Assembly: GCA_030549775.1 (NCBI GenBank)
Contig: CM060181.1
Coordinates: forward strand, 52,210,218 to 52,274,217
Direction: 5' to 3'
Length of the DNA stretch: 64,000 nucleotides
DNA from: Tamarix chinensis
Taxonomy: Eukaryota > Streptophyta > Magnoliopsida > Caryophyllales > Tamaricaceae
A program made the translations under genes and the position numbers. Each line of letters starts with the position of its first letter. Within the stretch, counting starts at the first letter, position 1. This document shows, piece by piece, positions 10,031 through 22,460 of the stretch. The notes beneath the pieces are model-generated. The model ran no database searches, was not told the origin of the DNA, and saw only the letters and a program-made list of their open reading frames with translations.

Positions 10031-13000
10031 TGTACCACCCCCAAAATTCTCTACTAAAATAATTTTACTTTTAAAATTTAAGCGAAAGAAAATACAGTAA
10101 ATTTCGGGGATGATACCGCTACACTTAATACCAGAATAGTTTTCCTCCACCGTTCCGATACCAAGTGCTAATGATAAAAAGGATAATCAGCTTTACACAA
10201 ACTCAAGATTTCAAAACTAAAATAAAGTAGTGCGATATATTTAATTACAAAAACTAGAATCCACTAATAGTGGTTATAGAATAAAAACCATTGAACAAGG
10301 GAAAAATAAAAGTTTAAGGAAAACATTGAAATCTTCTCAGATAGTCCTGCGCTCTTAACCTAAGAAAAAACCTAGATAACTCCTACTAGCTAACCTGCAA
10401 AGGACATTGTCCATTGAATAAGTAAGGGACCATGAAATAAATCTTTTAGTATTATGGTACTGAGTAACTCTTTATATAGAACTAAAAGGTAAGGCATGCA
10501 TGCAATACATCAATCAAAACACATGAACAATAAATTACACATATATCTAGAACGAGATATAATAATCATTAAAATGGACATGTACTTCAAGATCAGGTGT
10601 CATAAGGTTCATTCACTTAGAATTAACAACAATTACCAATAGAGCATCCAAGAGAAGCTATTTGGATTCTCTCTTTAATACTATTAAATCGCTAACATCA
10701 TATTCAACCATTGCACACTAGTACTCAACTCAAAGGCAAGAACCAAGGCCACTACCATGGCATATCAACATGTCATAATAGTACAATCATCATTATCTAG
10801 AATTAATCCATTAATTAAATATTAATCATATCTCAATTTATATCTACGTAGATTCAGGGACCCCACTATTATAACTAGTGGACCGGGCACAAGATATACT
10901 CTAAGACATACCGCACCTGACCACTATTATAACCGGTGGACCGGTACATATGATATTATTCACACGGTCCTAACCTACGTGGTGCTCAATTATAAGTGAT
11001 CAGTATCTTTCAATTTATTTATCACACTAAATTCCATTTTATTAACTCGAGGGGGAGATTACGAACCCGAAGACACAAAAATACACTGATCACACTGGCA
11101 CATACAAGCATCATAATATCCTACTCACTATCAAACCAGGGACACAAAGGTACCCTACTCGCATTGGTGTACGAAGACACACAGTACCCTATGATAAGGA
11201 TACCTAATCCATAAGTATGCATACCCCATAAGTAGGTCTATAGAGCTAAATAGAATAAAATGTAGGGCTTGACAGGGGCACTAAGGCTCACTAAAGAAAT
11301 ATAGAATAATCGTAGGCTAAACCACGTCTTTAGGGTAGTGACCCCTAAAGAATGATCTCGAGATCTTTCACTTTAAGTATTAGTGTCTTAATTAATGTGA
11401 CCATGAGAAACACATTAATTACATACTTACCAATTTTTATTTGTTTCTATTATTATGAAGTAATCATTATCAAGATTATTGTCAATGGTAACTTAAATAG
11501 TCCATTAAGGCCATCGTAGGTTCCAATACTCACACTTGGATACCTTTGGTTAAAATGACCAAAATGCCCCCTAAGGCTAAGGTTACCTCTTTACCATCCA
11601 CTTGCGGCTCATAACTCATTTTTTTTTCATCAACATACCATAAGAGAGTGACATACCATAATTAAACTATTAATTATGAAGTGAGAGTACCCTACACATC
11701 AAATGATCATTTCACCCATAAAACCTAACATGCACTTCTAGAACAACAAGCACACATTCTCATTCATAATCACCAATTAAGGCACATCTTGTATATTTAT
11801 GAAAGTAACATCACAACCCACTCTCAATTACCCATTTAACCCTAAACTGTGCCTACTCTTTATGGTATGATCCAATTTACCAAAACAAACCTAGGCTTTA
11901 TAATGCTCTTGATTATACTTAAATAGGTGATACTAAGGCCATAACTCCATTTATCATGTTCAACATTAATTAATTTCTTAGCATGAAGGTTCATTAGAAC
12001 ACTTGCCATATTATATGAAAAATTACCAAATTACCCATAAACCATATTTTCTTGAATATCATGCTCAAATAAGTGATATTAAGATAAAAAACCCTCATTG
12101 CCATGTTTAACATCATTTTATACTTCTCATGCGTGCTTGTTAAACTAATCACCCTTTTGCATGCAAAATTACTAAAATACCCTTTTTACTTGCAAATTAC
12201 TAAAATGCCCTTCATACTTGCCAACTTACTAAAATGTCCCTCTTACTTACAAAATTACTAAAATGCCCCTCCTACTTACATAATTACTAAAATACCCTTT
12301 TTACTTACCAAATTACTAAAAGGCGCCTTTTACTTGTGAAATTACCAAAATACCCAAGTCATTTATTATTAATGATCATGCCTCACATACTTTATTAACA
12401 CTACGAAACCCTTAATATTGTTCTTAGCACCAACTATTACCTATCATGCATATTTATTTAAGGAACCTCCGCTTTACATGCATATTACTAAAATACCCCT
12501 AACACATAAAATATTAATATCCTTGAACCACATGCATCATTTAACACCACAAAACCCTTATTATTATTCTTAGCACCCATTATCACCTACCATGCCCATT
12601 TATTTAGGCCACTCCAATTGAGCATATAACATTACTAAAATGCCCCTGGAACATAAAATATCATTTTTCATGATGGAATAAGTATTTTTAATGCTACAAA
12701 CTCCTATTATCATTTTCAACATCCCACAACATTTAGCATGCATTTTCATTAAGATAATCAACACCATACATGGAAATTATCAAATTACCCCTAGGCCATA
12801 TATATGGATATTTCTACTAATACTTTTTTTTTACTCCAACAAATTTCCATATCCCTTTTTAACCTTATACATAACACATTGATCACCCCATTTAGGTTTC
12901 GGCATCATGATATGTACAAATTAATAAATTGCCCCTAGGGCTCATATAAGCATTATTTCTACTACAAGTGTCCATATTTACTTAGCATGACATTTATATG

Positions 13001-13857
13001 CATTTAATATCATTATTAACATCAATTCCCTTTCTTAACCACCATTTCCACACATATCACATTTCATACAAGATAGCATGCTTTTCTTACTATCTTTAAA
13101 TATAACATTAAAACCATGAGATGATTAGCAACACATCATATACACCAAAACACATACTAAGACCCTAATGTGCTAACATATGTAAATCTACACATTTTAG
13201 TGGGGTATAACGGTTACCTTATTTTTGGTAACAACCAAACTTTACCAGTATTCCAATTTAAAAGCTTAAGCTTTGATTAGTAAAAATTATACCTAAAAAT
13301 AATGTTACAAGTAACATATTATTAGTAGATAATTAAAAGAATGTTTTTTACCTCATTAAATACACATTATTACTACACTATACTTTATCTCAAAATTAGA
13401 TAATCAAATAAAAAAATTATGTAGCATGACTCATGTTGTTTAGGTAGTGTGAGCATGCATGGCATGATGGATGGGTGAGGAAAAGGGTGGAAGGTGGTCA
13501 AAAGGTGAAGGGTCTTGGGAATTTATCTTTAGAGTTAGGATTAGAAATTAGGTTAATTAAAAATTTATTAAATTAATTTATCTAAAATTTAAGGTATTAG
13601 TTTAAGAAAACAATTTTGGTAAAATTAAGGATTTTAGTTTAAGAAAACAATTTTGGTAAAATTAAGGATTTGGGAATTTATTTAAATAAAAAAGTATGAT
13701 AAAAATAATAATATATTTATTTTAATTTATTAAATAATCCTATCTATTTTTATGAATCAATGTTCCACAAAATAATTAAATCAATAATTTAATATTAAAT
13801 TATTCCAATAATGGGTTAAATATTAGATTTTAGATTTTAAAATTTTGGGGTATTACA
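10031..13857 (+). mobile_element. Solo LTR 'C2' (3.8 kb)
   Basis: Starts TGTACCACCCCCAAAATT and ends AATTTTGGGGTATTACA, a near-perfect terminal inversion of about 16 bp. No internal domain or coding sequence lies within. Flanks TATGT (10026-10030) and CTTGT (13858-13862) agree at only three of five bases. It splits the gag of element A. The middle (12160-12360 and around 12480-12650) holds ATTACTAAAATGCCCC-type short units. Its large size and TGTA-ACC start suggest a chromovirus LTR. Confidence 0.75.
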
Positions 13858-14177
13858 CTTGTAGGCAGAAATTTTAGACCATGTACTACTGTACCTTGGA
13901 GGCATCAGTGATTGCATAGGCATGAAGTGCCCAACTAAGGGCCAAGAAATGGCTTGAGGGCAGTTAGCACCAAGGGGGAGAGAAGAGGTTCTAGGTTTTA
14001 GGCAGTCATCAATCGGGGATGGTACCTTGATATGGAGGGTAGTTGAGTCATCTAGGTATGAGATGATTCATATGTCAGCGATGTGGTAAGAACCACCCAG
14101 GGAAGGATTGTGTTAGACAGTTGGTTCAGTGTCATGGTTGAGTTTGGCTAGGACATCGTTGGTTTGAGTGTCATACC
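13858..14177 (+). pseudogene. Element A gag, C-terminal part with zinc knuckle
   Basis: The A gag frame resumes directly after C2. Around 14077-14115 the plus strand reads Cys-Gln-Arg-Cys-Gly-Lys-Asn-His-Pro-Gly-Lys-Asp-Cys, a C-x2-C-x3-H-x4-C knuckle of the kind seen in Tekay gag. Frame breaks are present upstream. It ends at the truncated 5' LTR of Gypsy-2; the pol region that should follow is absent. Confidence 0.7.
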
Positions 14178-14402
14178 ATTGAGTGTATTGGAGAGTAGCG
14201 AGAGTGTTCTATTGAGAAATATGATATTTTTCATTAAAAGGCATTAAATCTTAGAGTAGATCTATGCCACCCTACAAAAGCATTTTGAGTATAATCAAAA
14301 TCAAGTTTAAGAGTCAAAGTTTTGATGCATTTTTGTGACTTGTAAATTAGAAGCAAAAGTTCCTAGTTGTAGAAGATTGTTTGGTGATAATCTTCCACAT
14401 CA
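14178..14402 (+). repeat. Gypsy-2 5' LTR, 3' remnant
   Basis: Matches 19095-19316 closely (shared GTGTATTGGAGAGTAG, TAGATCTATGCCACCCTACA, AATCTTCCACATCA). The first roughly 570 bp of the LTR are missing. Confidence 0.8.
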
Positions 14403-14406
14403 AAAG

Positions 14407-14418
14407 TGGTATCAATGC
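14407..14418 (+). promoter_or_regulatory. Primer binding site of Gypsy-2
   Basis: TGGTATCAATGC begins four bases after the LTR end ACATCA, a tRNA-Met-type primer site with two changes. Confidence 0.75.
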
Positions 14419-15242
14419 ATACTTTGAAGTCGACATTACAGGGGCACAATAATTTCAAAGTTTTGACAAGCATTATCTACCACCATAAAGTTCAAGTTAG
14501 ATTCTTAATTCTTCTTGATAGAATTTTATGAATCTTGATGAATTCTTTCTAAATATTTTTAGAATCTTCATATTACACATGAATCTTGCATGGTTCTTGA
14601 AAAAATCTTGAATGATAATGCATGATAGGTTTGACGTAATAATAAAAATAGTTTGTGTTGAAGTTATGTGTAGAATTTTATGCATGTAGTGTGGTTATTT
14701 TGAACGTGTAAGTTTTAAATTTTTACATGATAATGTTCATGCTTAGGGATAATTTGATGTCGATTGGTCATGTTTAGTGATCGCATATTAGTGTTAAATT
14801 ACCTAAGTGTACATGGCATATGAAGGTTTGCTTGGTTTAGGTTAGAAAGCCGAGTGGTGTGTGTGTGTTTTTATTGTTTTTAGTTGTGAGTTTTGGATTT
14901 GGTGTGCTTGAATGTTGATTTCTATTATCAAGTGGAATTAGTACAGTTTGAAGTATTGTTTTTCCCTGCATGAAATTGTGCTTGGTATATTCGAATGCAT
15001 GCATCATATTATAAGTTGTTTACGAATAGGGTTTTTCAAAACTTGCATTATTCTATAACAAGAATTTAGCAAGATTGGTTTTAATATATTCATTTTTGTG
15101 TTGTGATTTTTAGTTTTGTTCAATTTTTTTATTTGATTCATTGAACTCAAAATATTTTACAAGAACTAAATAAGAACAATATATTAAGGGTGAAGTGTTT
15201 CCGTTTTAATAAACTAAAATATAAGAGAAACACGAGTGTGGT
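14419..15242. other. Gypsy-2 leader, non-coding
   Basis: AT-rich leader between primer site and gag. I see no coding sequence or fold of note. Confidence 0.5.
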
Positions 15243-15263
15243 TTAGTGTTGGGGTAATCAAAC

Positions 15264-16330
15264 CATGGAGGGGTAAAAAAATTTCCAAGCCATGTTTGAA
15301 GCAGTTCAAGAACTTTCCAATAATTTGGATGCCACTAATGCACAACTTAGAAAAATACCAGCCATACACACTCAAATACAAGGGTTAGAGTCTAGGTTTT
15401 CCGAACAAGATTCGGTCTAAAATGCCCAAGCACATAGAGATTTCTATGGGGATAGATTTAGGAGTGCTATGAAATCCAATAATACAAATAAGGGAAGGTA
15501 TTTGAATTCAATAATATACCATGATGAAGATTCTATAGGGAGTGGAAGTAATAGAAAGATCTATGACCATCAATCTAAGTATCATCAAAAGGAGGATAAG
15601 GGCATTAAGCTCGATCTTCCTGACTTTGATGGTAAACTTGATGTAGACTTATTTCTTGAATGGTTACATGAAGTGGAGGATATCTTTTGATTTAAGGATT
15701 ATCAGGATGAGCAAAAGTGTAAACTAGTTACTCATAAGTTTAAGAAGTTTGCTAGAATATGGTATGATAATCTAAAGAGGATTAGGGAATAAGAGGGTAA
15801 ATTAAAAGTTAAATCTTGGGAGAAACTTAAGAAACATATAAGGAAGAAAGTTATTCCTAAGGAGTATGAAAAAGATAACTATATCAAATTGACTACTCAT
15901 ACTTAGAGTATGATAGGGAATTCTAAAGGTTGGCACTTGTATGTGATATCTATGAAAGGAGGGAATAAATTTGTGTGAGATTTTTAGGAGGCCTTAACAT
16001 GATGATTCAAGAAAAGGTAGATACTTGTCTTTATGATTCTTTAGATGATATGATTAAACGTTCCCTAAGATTTGAAAAAAAATTAAATCCACTTAGCCTC
16101 GTACTAAACAGAGTACTCTATCCATAAAGTACTACTCAAGTAACCACGCTACAAAATTTGGAGCGAGTACTTCAACTTCTACCAATCTTGATAAGAAACA
16201 TGGAATTATTAGAGAGGAGAAAGGAAAAAATAAAGGGAATGAAGTCTCTACTAGTTAATGTTTTAAATTATGAGGGTTTGGACACTTTGCTCGCAAATGT
16301 CCTAATCAAAGGGTATTATTAATACAAGAA
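15264..16330 (+). pseudogene. Gypsy-2 gag
   Basis: The frame from about 15264 encodes a coiled N-terminus. The capsid-like segment follows ('LDLPDFDGKLDVDLFLEWL' at 15610-15667, then the Trp-containing 'FARIWYDNLKR' region), and a broken CCHC knuckle lies near 16257-16306 (Cys-Phe-Lys-Leu-stop-Gly-Phe-Gly-His...Cys-Pro-Asn). The second knuckle Cys is replaced. In-frame stops at 15688 (TGA), 15790 (TAA) and later break it. The longest open piece is 15469-15690. This layout is typical of chromovirus gag. Confidence 0.75.
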
Positions 16331-16500
16331 ATTGAAGCCAAGGAGACATGTGAGGTAGATCTTGAATTTGATCCTTTTGAGGAAACTTCTAGTGAATCCG
16401 AGGAAGTAGAGAGTGGTTGTTATGTCTTGGAGAGAGTACTTCAAGTACAAGCAATTGAGTACCTTATTCAATGGGAGAAGATATTTAAAAAAAAGGGAGA

Positions 16501-17247
16501 GTGGGAGATATGGTCTATCGTATTATCATTGATAGTGTATCTTGTACCAATGTAGTTAATGAGAGAATGGTTAAGGATTTGGGGTTGAATACTACGCTAC
16601 ATCCAAAGCCTTATTCTCTCCAATTGTTGGATAAGGAAAAGGCAGCCAAGATAATAAAACAAACCTTAATATCTTTCAAAATTGGTAACTACCATGATGA
16701 GGTGTTATGCGATGTTTTTCCTATAGATGCATGTGGAATATTTTTAGGTAGACCATTGAAGTATGACATAAATTCTTTTCATAGTGGTATTACTAATGAA
16801 TATCTAGTTGAGAAGGATAAAAAGAAGCATAAACTTAGCATAGTTGAGTATAACAATAATTTATTCTTGCATGAAAAGGCTATGGTCAAATGTATTCAAG
16901 AAGAGGGAAGTTTTTATGCTGTGGTAATGAAAGAATCTCTACAAGGGGAGAGAGATAATGATAATCCTAAATTAGATAAACTCCTCGATAAGTATCATGA
17001 TGCTTTTCCTAATGAATTACCACTTGGATTACCTTCTAATAGGGGAATAAAACATGCTATAGATTTAATTCCTGATGTGTCCTTACTTAATAGGCTTACA
17101 TATCGATGTAATTTAGAGGAGGCTAAGGAGTTAGAAAAACAAATCCAAGAGATTGTAGGAAAAGAGTATATGTGGGGAAGCATGAGTCTATGTTGTGTAC
17201 TTAAATTACTTTTTCCTAAGGAGATACTTTGTCTCATAGATGCATGA
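16501..17247 (+). pseudogene. Gypsy-2 protease and start of RT
   Basis: A 248-codon open frame. Residues 9-16 read Ile-Ile-Asp-Ser-Val-Ser-Cys-Thr where aspartic proteases of this lineage have Asp-Ser-Gly, so the catalytic triad has lost its Gly. The flap/C-terminal part 'IFLGRPLKYD' is at 79-88. The linker to RT (Pro-Asn-Glu-Leu-Pro...Gly-Ile-Lys-His-Ala-Ile-Asp) is at about 172-195 and the first RT residues (SMSLCCVLKLLFPK) at 226-239. The frame then ends at the RT deletion (about 17247). Start chosen as the first ATG of the open frame; it is not the native polyprotein start. Confidence 0.75.
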
Positions 17248-18495
17248 TATTAGTCATGTTAGATGTTAATTTATTGAGATTTGAGATGTTAAATAAACTG
17301 TATGATAAGGATGAAGATTTTGTTGAAATCTATAATATGTGAAAAAAGAATGGTAATTGTGGTAATTATTTATTACAAGATGACTATCTTTTCAAACTTA
17401 ATAAGTTGTGTGTATCTCGTTCTAGTATAAGCAATTCACTCCTTAAATAAGTATATGAGGGGGGGGGTATAGCCGGTCATTTTGGAGTTCATATGACCAT
17501 GAAAATACCACAAGAAAACTTTATTGGCCACAGATGATAAAGCTAGTACAAGATATTATAGGAAGAAGTGTAACTTGTCAAAAAAGTAAAAGTTTCTTCC
17601 ATAAGGGCTTGTATAGTCCTTTACTAGTAACTAATCAACCTTGAGAAAGTGTTAGCATGGATTTTATTTTGGGATTACCAAGGACTCAAAGGGGGTAAAG
17701 ATTCTATTCTTGTGGTAGTAGATAGATTTCTGAAAATGGCACACTTTATACCTTGCAACAAGACTGATAATGCTACACATGTAGCAGACTTATATTTCGA
17801 AAAAATAGTAGGGTTACATAGAGTTCCCAAAATTCTAGTATTAGATAGAGATGTAAAATTCTTAAGCTACTTTTGGAAGATAGTTTGGCACATGTTAGGT
17901 ACTAAGTTACTATTTAGTACTTATCATCATCCACAAATGGATGGTCAAACCAAAGTGACTAATATAACTCTAGGTACTTTGCAATGAGGGTTGGCAAATA
18001 AGAGTACCGAAGATTGGGATATAAAGCTTTCACATGCTTAGTTTGTATACAATATGAGTCCTAATACAATTCAAATGTGTCCTTTTGATGTTGTCTATGG
18101 GGTTAATCCTTATCTACCCATTAATATGTTGTCATTTAAGAGAGGAGATATAAATAATTATGATGTCAAGGAAAGAATTGAATTCTTTAAAAAGAAACGT
18201 AATTAGTAAATTACATACAACATTGAAAAATTAAATGCTTAATACCAAGCTCAAGCAAAGAAAAACATAATTCAACAAGTTTTTAAACTAAGAGATTTGG
18301 TGTGGTTACATTTGAGAAAAGAAATATTTCCAAAATTAAGAAAGAATAAAGTAATTCGAAGAGCAGATGGACCATTCAAAATATTATGAAAATTTAGAAA
18401 TGATGCCTATGAACTTGAGTTTCTTGAACATTATGAAGGAGCATCTAGGACTTTCAACATTAGTGACTTATCTCCTTACTATAAGCTAACATGAG
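17248..18495 (+). pseudogene. Gypsy-2 integrase, inactive
   Basis: Directly after the RT stub, the sequence resumes in the region that normally lies after RNase H (a Lys-Leu-Tyr-Asp-Lys-Asp-Glu-Asp-Phe motif near 17300). Then come a decayed HHCC zinc region, the integrase core (17650-17990: '[15 protein letters not shown]', '[11 protein letters not shown]') and the C-terminal GPF region (18367-18480). The DDE Glu, expected in Gln-Thr-Glu, is Lys here (AAA at about 17949), with 35 residues between it and the preceding Asp. Several stops at former Gln codons break it. Confidence 0.8.
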
Positions 18496-18512
18496 GAAAA
18501 ATTCTTTTGTAC

Positions 18513-18522
18513 AAGGGGAGAA
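18513..18522 (+). promoter_or_regulatory. Polypurine tract of Gypsy-2
   Basis: AAGGGGAGAA abuts the 3' LTR start TGATGTAGGGG. It marks the plus-strand primer for reverse transcription. Confidence 0.75.
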
Positions 18523-19316
18523 TGATGTAGGGGCATCTCTAGATCACTCTCAATCTTATTATTAAAATGATGAAAATACAAAGAATTAGCATACTTGGAG
18601 ATGGAACTCATTATGATTGAAAATTCTTATGCTTTTAATGTTTTGTCAAGTAATTCTTGCAATTATTGTACATGTTTATAAGAATTTCATGCTATTGAAG
18701 ATCTTTGATGTACAAGACAATGACAGTGGAGTTACAAGGACAACAAAGTGCAAGGAAGAACAAGGATATAGAAGACACAAAGTTGAACCACATATGATTA
18801 CATCTATGTATTATGTTATTAAAGTTTTATAGCTTTATTATATACTTTGGAATAATTGTATTTATCAGTGTAAGTCTTTAAATATGTGTGTGTACCATGC
18901 ATTAGGGGTTAATTTCATTAATAAGGGCTGATTAGTGGGCTTATTAATGAAAAGGCCTACATGGGTGCATACATATATAAACTCTTGTACACATTGATTT
19001 TGATACATCATAACATGAATCAAGTTCATTCAAATGGAAAGAGAGCTACATGAGAGAAAGTGTGTTTTTCTTTTTATCTTATCCTTCTTTGATTGAGTGT
19101 ATTGGAGAGTAGAAAGAGTTCTCTATTGAGAAATAGGAATTTCTCATTAGAAGGCATTAGATCTTGGAGTAGATCTATGCCACCCTACAAAAGCATATTA
19201 AGTATCATCAAAATCAAGTTGAAGGGTCAAAGTTTTGATGCGTTTTTGTGACTTGTAATTCTAAAGCAAAAGTTCCTGGTTGTATAAGATTTTTTTTATG
19301 ATAATCTTCCACATCA
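18523..19316 (+). repeat. Gypsy-2 3' LTR
   Basis: 794 bp with terminal inversion TGATGT...ACATCA. A TATA box, ATATATAAAC, lies at 18973-18982, about 450 bp from the left end, giving a U3 of ordinary size. It is related to the solo LTR 4269-5120 and, more distantly, to D1 and D2. Confidence 0.8.
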
Positions 19317-19339
19317 TAACATTTTCTACATCTCTTAGT

Positions 19340-19570
19340 GAGGAGGTACGTGACATATCTTCCGCACATCATTTATCTAGAGTAGATGGAGCTAGATGCG
19401 ATGTTATCTTATGAGAAGCGACCACTAAGGATCTTGGATACTAAGACTCAGGAACGAGTATGAAGGTAATTTTGCAAGGGAAGGTCTTGTAGTTAAGCCA
19501 TGGAGCGGAGGAGGCAACTTGGGAATTAAAATAGGAGATAAAGATGAAGTATCCATAATTTTTTGTGTAG
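19340..19570 (+). pseudogene. Element A integrase C-terminus with chromodomain
   Basis: One frame reads 'LDAMLSYEKRPLRILDTKTQ' near 19385-19450. After a frameshift it reads Lys-Val-Leu-stop-Leu-Ser-His-Gly-Ala-Glu-Glu-Ala-Thr-Trp-Glu-Leu-Lys near 19480-19530, then Met-Lys-Tyr-Pro-stop-Phe-Phe. The Glu-Glu-Ala-Thr-Trp-Glu block is the hallmark of the Tekay/Del chromodomain that guides integration to heterochromatin (family knowledge). One stop replaces the conserved Trp (TGG to TAG). Nothing of the integrase core remains upstream, because Gypsy-2 takes its place. Confidence 0.8.
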
Positions 19571-21289
19571 GTGCATTGTATGGGTAACATTATCTCTTTT
19601 ATGGGGGTAGTACCCTTCCTTTGTGTACTAACCCTTATTTTTTATTTCTCATTTGGTTGATGGATTAGGGTTTTGTAATGATTTGAGCTTACAACAACAA
19701 TTATTTTGTGGAATTTGCTGATAAAGTCTCTTTTAAGCGGATAGTGTTATAATACCCATCCTAAAATTCTTCAAACCATGTTTAAAATTATGTTTATATA
19801 AAATAATTTATTTTTAGTTTTGAAAATGGCTTAAAATTCTAATCAAAATGTGAATTTCAAGCATACTAATCTACTGATCGATTGGTGTGCTAAGAGATTG
19901 ACAATTTATTCTTGATGAACTAGTTGACAAGTTGTTTCAAACCGATCAAATGGTTATCTTGTGATTTCAGATTCTTATTTGATTTTAATGTGAATCACTT
20001 TCTACTATTTATGAAATCTTCTAATTATAATCTATTTATACTAATGAGCATATTTAGGTTCTTTGGGATTATTTTTACATTATTTAGATCATTCTATGAT
20101 TTTATTTAGTTAAATTCCCAAAAAATACTTTTGGAGGCATACCTCATCTTCTTTCTTTGAACTCACTTTCCTCTCTATATTCTTATGGTTGGGCTGCATG
20201 TTTGACTTATTTCACACCTACCATGACTTACCGACCTCCTATAATGGTTCCCTCCCTGACTATAAACAACCTCCCTCACTCCATCAAGTGTTTCTCTTAG
20301 ACTTAGTTCCCTACCCTCAACTATAGCAGTCATATATATACATCTTGTAGATTTTGACCAGATCTTCCTCCTATACACTCCATTTATGATTTATTTCACT
20401 TCTTACCACCTGCACTTTCCTATTGTCTCCCTTTTCTTTGTGGAAAATTTCCTATTTATTGAGCATTCCTTTATTTTCCCCCTTTTCTTTTCTTCTAGAA
20501 AAGAGAGGCCAGCCTATTATTTTCTTCCCTCCCTTGGTCAAATTATTTTCCCCTATTTCTTCTTCTAATCTTGGATTTATTTATCCCTTGTTCATCTTAA
20601 TCAAGAAATTATTAAGGTTTAAGAAAGGTTGAATATATCTAGCTTTAATTTCCTTAAAATTCTATTTTTAAGAAAAGATTAGGCTACCTTTTTGTTCTTT
20701 TGATTTTCTTTTGGAAAAACCCTAGAGGAGGATGAATAAGTTTTATGGAATGAAAATGATAGAATAAAAATTACCACAAAATATAGAGTGATTCAAGAGT
20801 GAATTTCTCTTTACATCCACTACAAAAAAGTTCTCCATTTTAGATATTAAAATAGTGATGTGTTTAATTAATGATCTCCCTTCTCTCGATTCATGAGCCT
20901 TACTATCTCATTAACCCTCTAAGAGATGATTTACAACTTTAAATATTTTTTTTCTTGACTCTCCACAATAAATTCTCAAGAATGGTAGGCAAACACTCAC
21001 TAACCCCTTTAAATAAATTTTGTGAGGAGGTTGAGATTATAGATAATTCTTAACAAGAATAAAAGATATGAAATTGTAGAATTTTAGATGAGAAGTAATA
21101 TATCTAAATATAATAATAGATATTATAATTTGGTAATATGTCTAGCTAAGAGAAGTGTGGAAAATATACTTTTCAGTAAAATCTTAGAATATGAATGTTT
21201 GGAAACTTTGAGTGAGAAATTAAATGATTTGAGAGTGAGAGATTAATTGCACAATCAATATTGTTGAAAATTATTTATAATTAATATAG

Positions 21290-21730
21290 AGGGACCATAT
21301 TTATAATAGTTACCCTCGTTGTATAGCCATTAGACACAAAATACCCCAAAAGCTCTATCCCTTAATGGGAATAAAATTAGCATTTAATGCTCACTAGTCG
21401 ATTGGTTGTATGACCAGTATATCGGTGGTTCAGAATAGTTAGTGTTTTATGTTGAGACCAAAAATGGAAAGTTATTGTTGTGCAAACTAGTTGATCAGTT
21501 ATGTATAGTACATAGTTGGTTTTAAGATCATATATGAGCAATGACATGGAATAGTATGACCAATCAACAATGTGAACATATTATATAGCCCCTCTACTAT
21601 AAAAAGAGACCTTATTTATATAGGTTACCCTCATTATATAGCTGTTAGACACTAAATCACCCAAAAGCTCTGTTTCCTAATGGTCAGAAAATCAGTAGTT
21701 AATGCTCATCGATCAATATGTTTGACCAAA
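21290..21730 (-). promoter_or_regulatory. Duplicated TATA module in solo LTR E
   Basis: The segment ACCATATTTATAATAGTTACCCTC...TTAATGCTCA from 21294 recurs from 21609 as ACCTTATTTATATAGGTTACCCTC...TTAATGCTCA, offset 315 bp. On the minus strand each carries a TATAAATA box followed by a GGTCYCT start region, matching the single TATAAATA at 42257-42264 in the Copia-1 5' LTR. Confidence 0.75.
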
Positions 21731-21899
21731 CTAGCCAATTGGTAATTCAAACCACAAGTGGAAAGTCACCATTGTGCAAGCCAATCAATCAGTTTATTCA
21801 AACTAGTTAATTAGTTATGCTTAGTGCATAGTTAGTCATAAGAACATATGTGAGTAGCTACATGGTATGGTAAGAGTAGTCTATGTCTTTATTTTAGTA

Positions 21900-22460
21900 G
21901 TTGATTGGTTTGTTCAAATTGGTCAATTGGTTATGAACCGGTTAATCAATTTGAAAAATCATCCAATGTGTTTATATAGAGACCAACAGGTTTCTAGAGG
22001 AATAAAATTCATGGACTGGTTAGTCAGCCCACTAGATCTGTTTCCTTAAACTGGTCAATTGGTTTATCAAAACTAGTCGATGTGTTTAAATAGAGACAAA
22101 TGGGCTTCTACAGGGATAAAACCCATGGATTGGTTTGTAAAATAAGTCAATTAGTTTCCTTAAACTAGTCGATTGGTTTGTTAAAACTAGTTGATATGTT
22201 TAAACATATACAAATGGGTTTCTGTTGGATGGAAACCCATATATTGGTTGGTTAAACCAACCGATTGGTTCGGTAAAACCAGTCAATATGTTTAAACAGA
22301 GTTGAATTGTTTCTTCATGAGTAAAACCCATAGACTGGTTGGTGAAGCTAGTTAATGAGTTTCCTTAATCTAGTTGATTGATTTCTCAAAATCAGCTGAT
22401 GAGTTTAAAAAGAGACGAACAAGTTTTTGTAGGAATGAAACAAATTAATTGGTTGGTCAA
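21900..22460. repeat. 114-bp minisatellite in E, about five units
   Basis: Landmarks GAGACCAACAGGTTTCT (21979), GAGACAAATGGGCTTCT (22093), ATACAAATGGGTTTCT (about 22207), and weaker copies near 22300 and 22413 are spaced 93-114 bp. Each unit carries ACCCATGGACTGGTT and CGATTGGTT dyads. The Copia-1 LTRs have three units each. Confidence 0.75.

Larger units (their letters stand above)
14178..19316 (+). mobile_element. Gypsy-2: CRM/Reina-type gypsy lacking RT-RNase H
   Basis: The 3' LTR is 18523-19316 (TGATGT...ACATCA). A 225-bp remnant of the 5' LTR is 14178-14402, followed by a Met-type primer site and a leader; gag, protease and integrase remain. RT and RNase H are deleted. The left end is truncated into element A gag, and about 0.6 kb of the 5' LTR plus the A pol region are missing, so one deletion probably removed both. 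Confidence 0.8.

Noticed and set aside
20175..20632. Small open frames in the A 3' LTR (Phe/Leu-rich)
   Set aside because: Composition-driven in pyrimidine-rich LTR DNA, overlapping each other in different frames, no homology recognisable.
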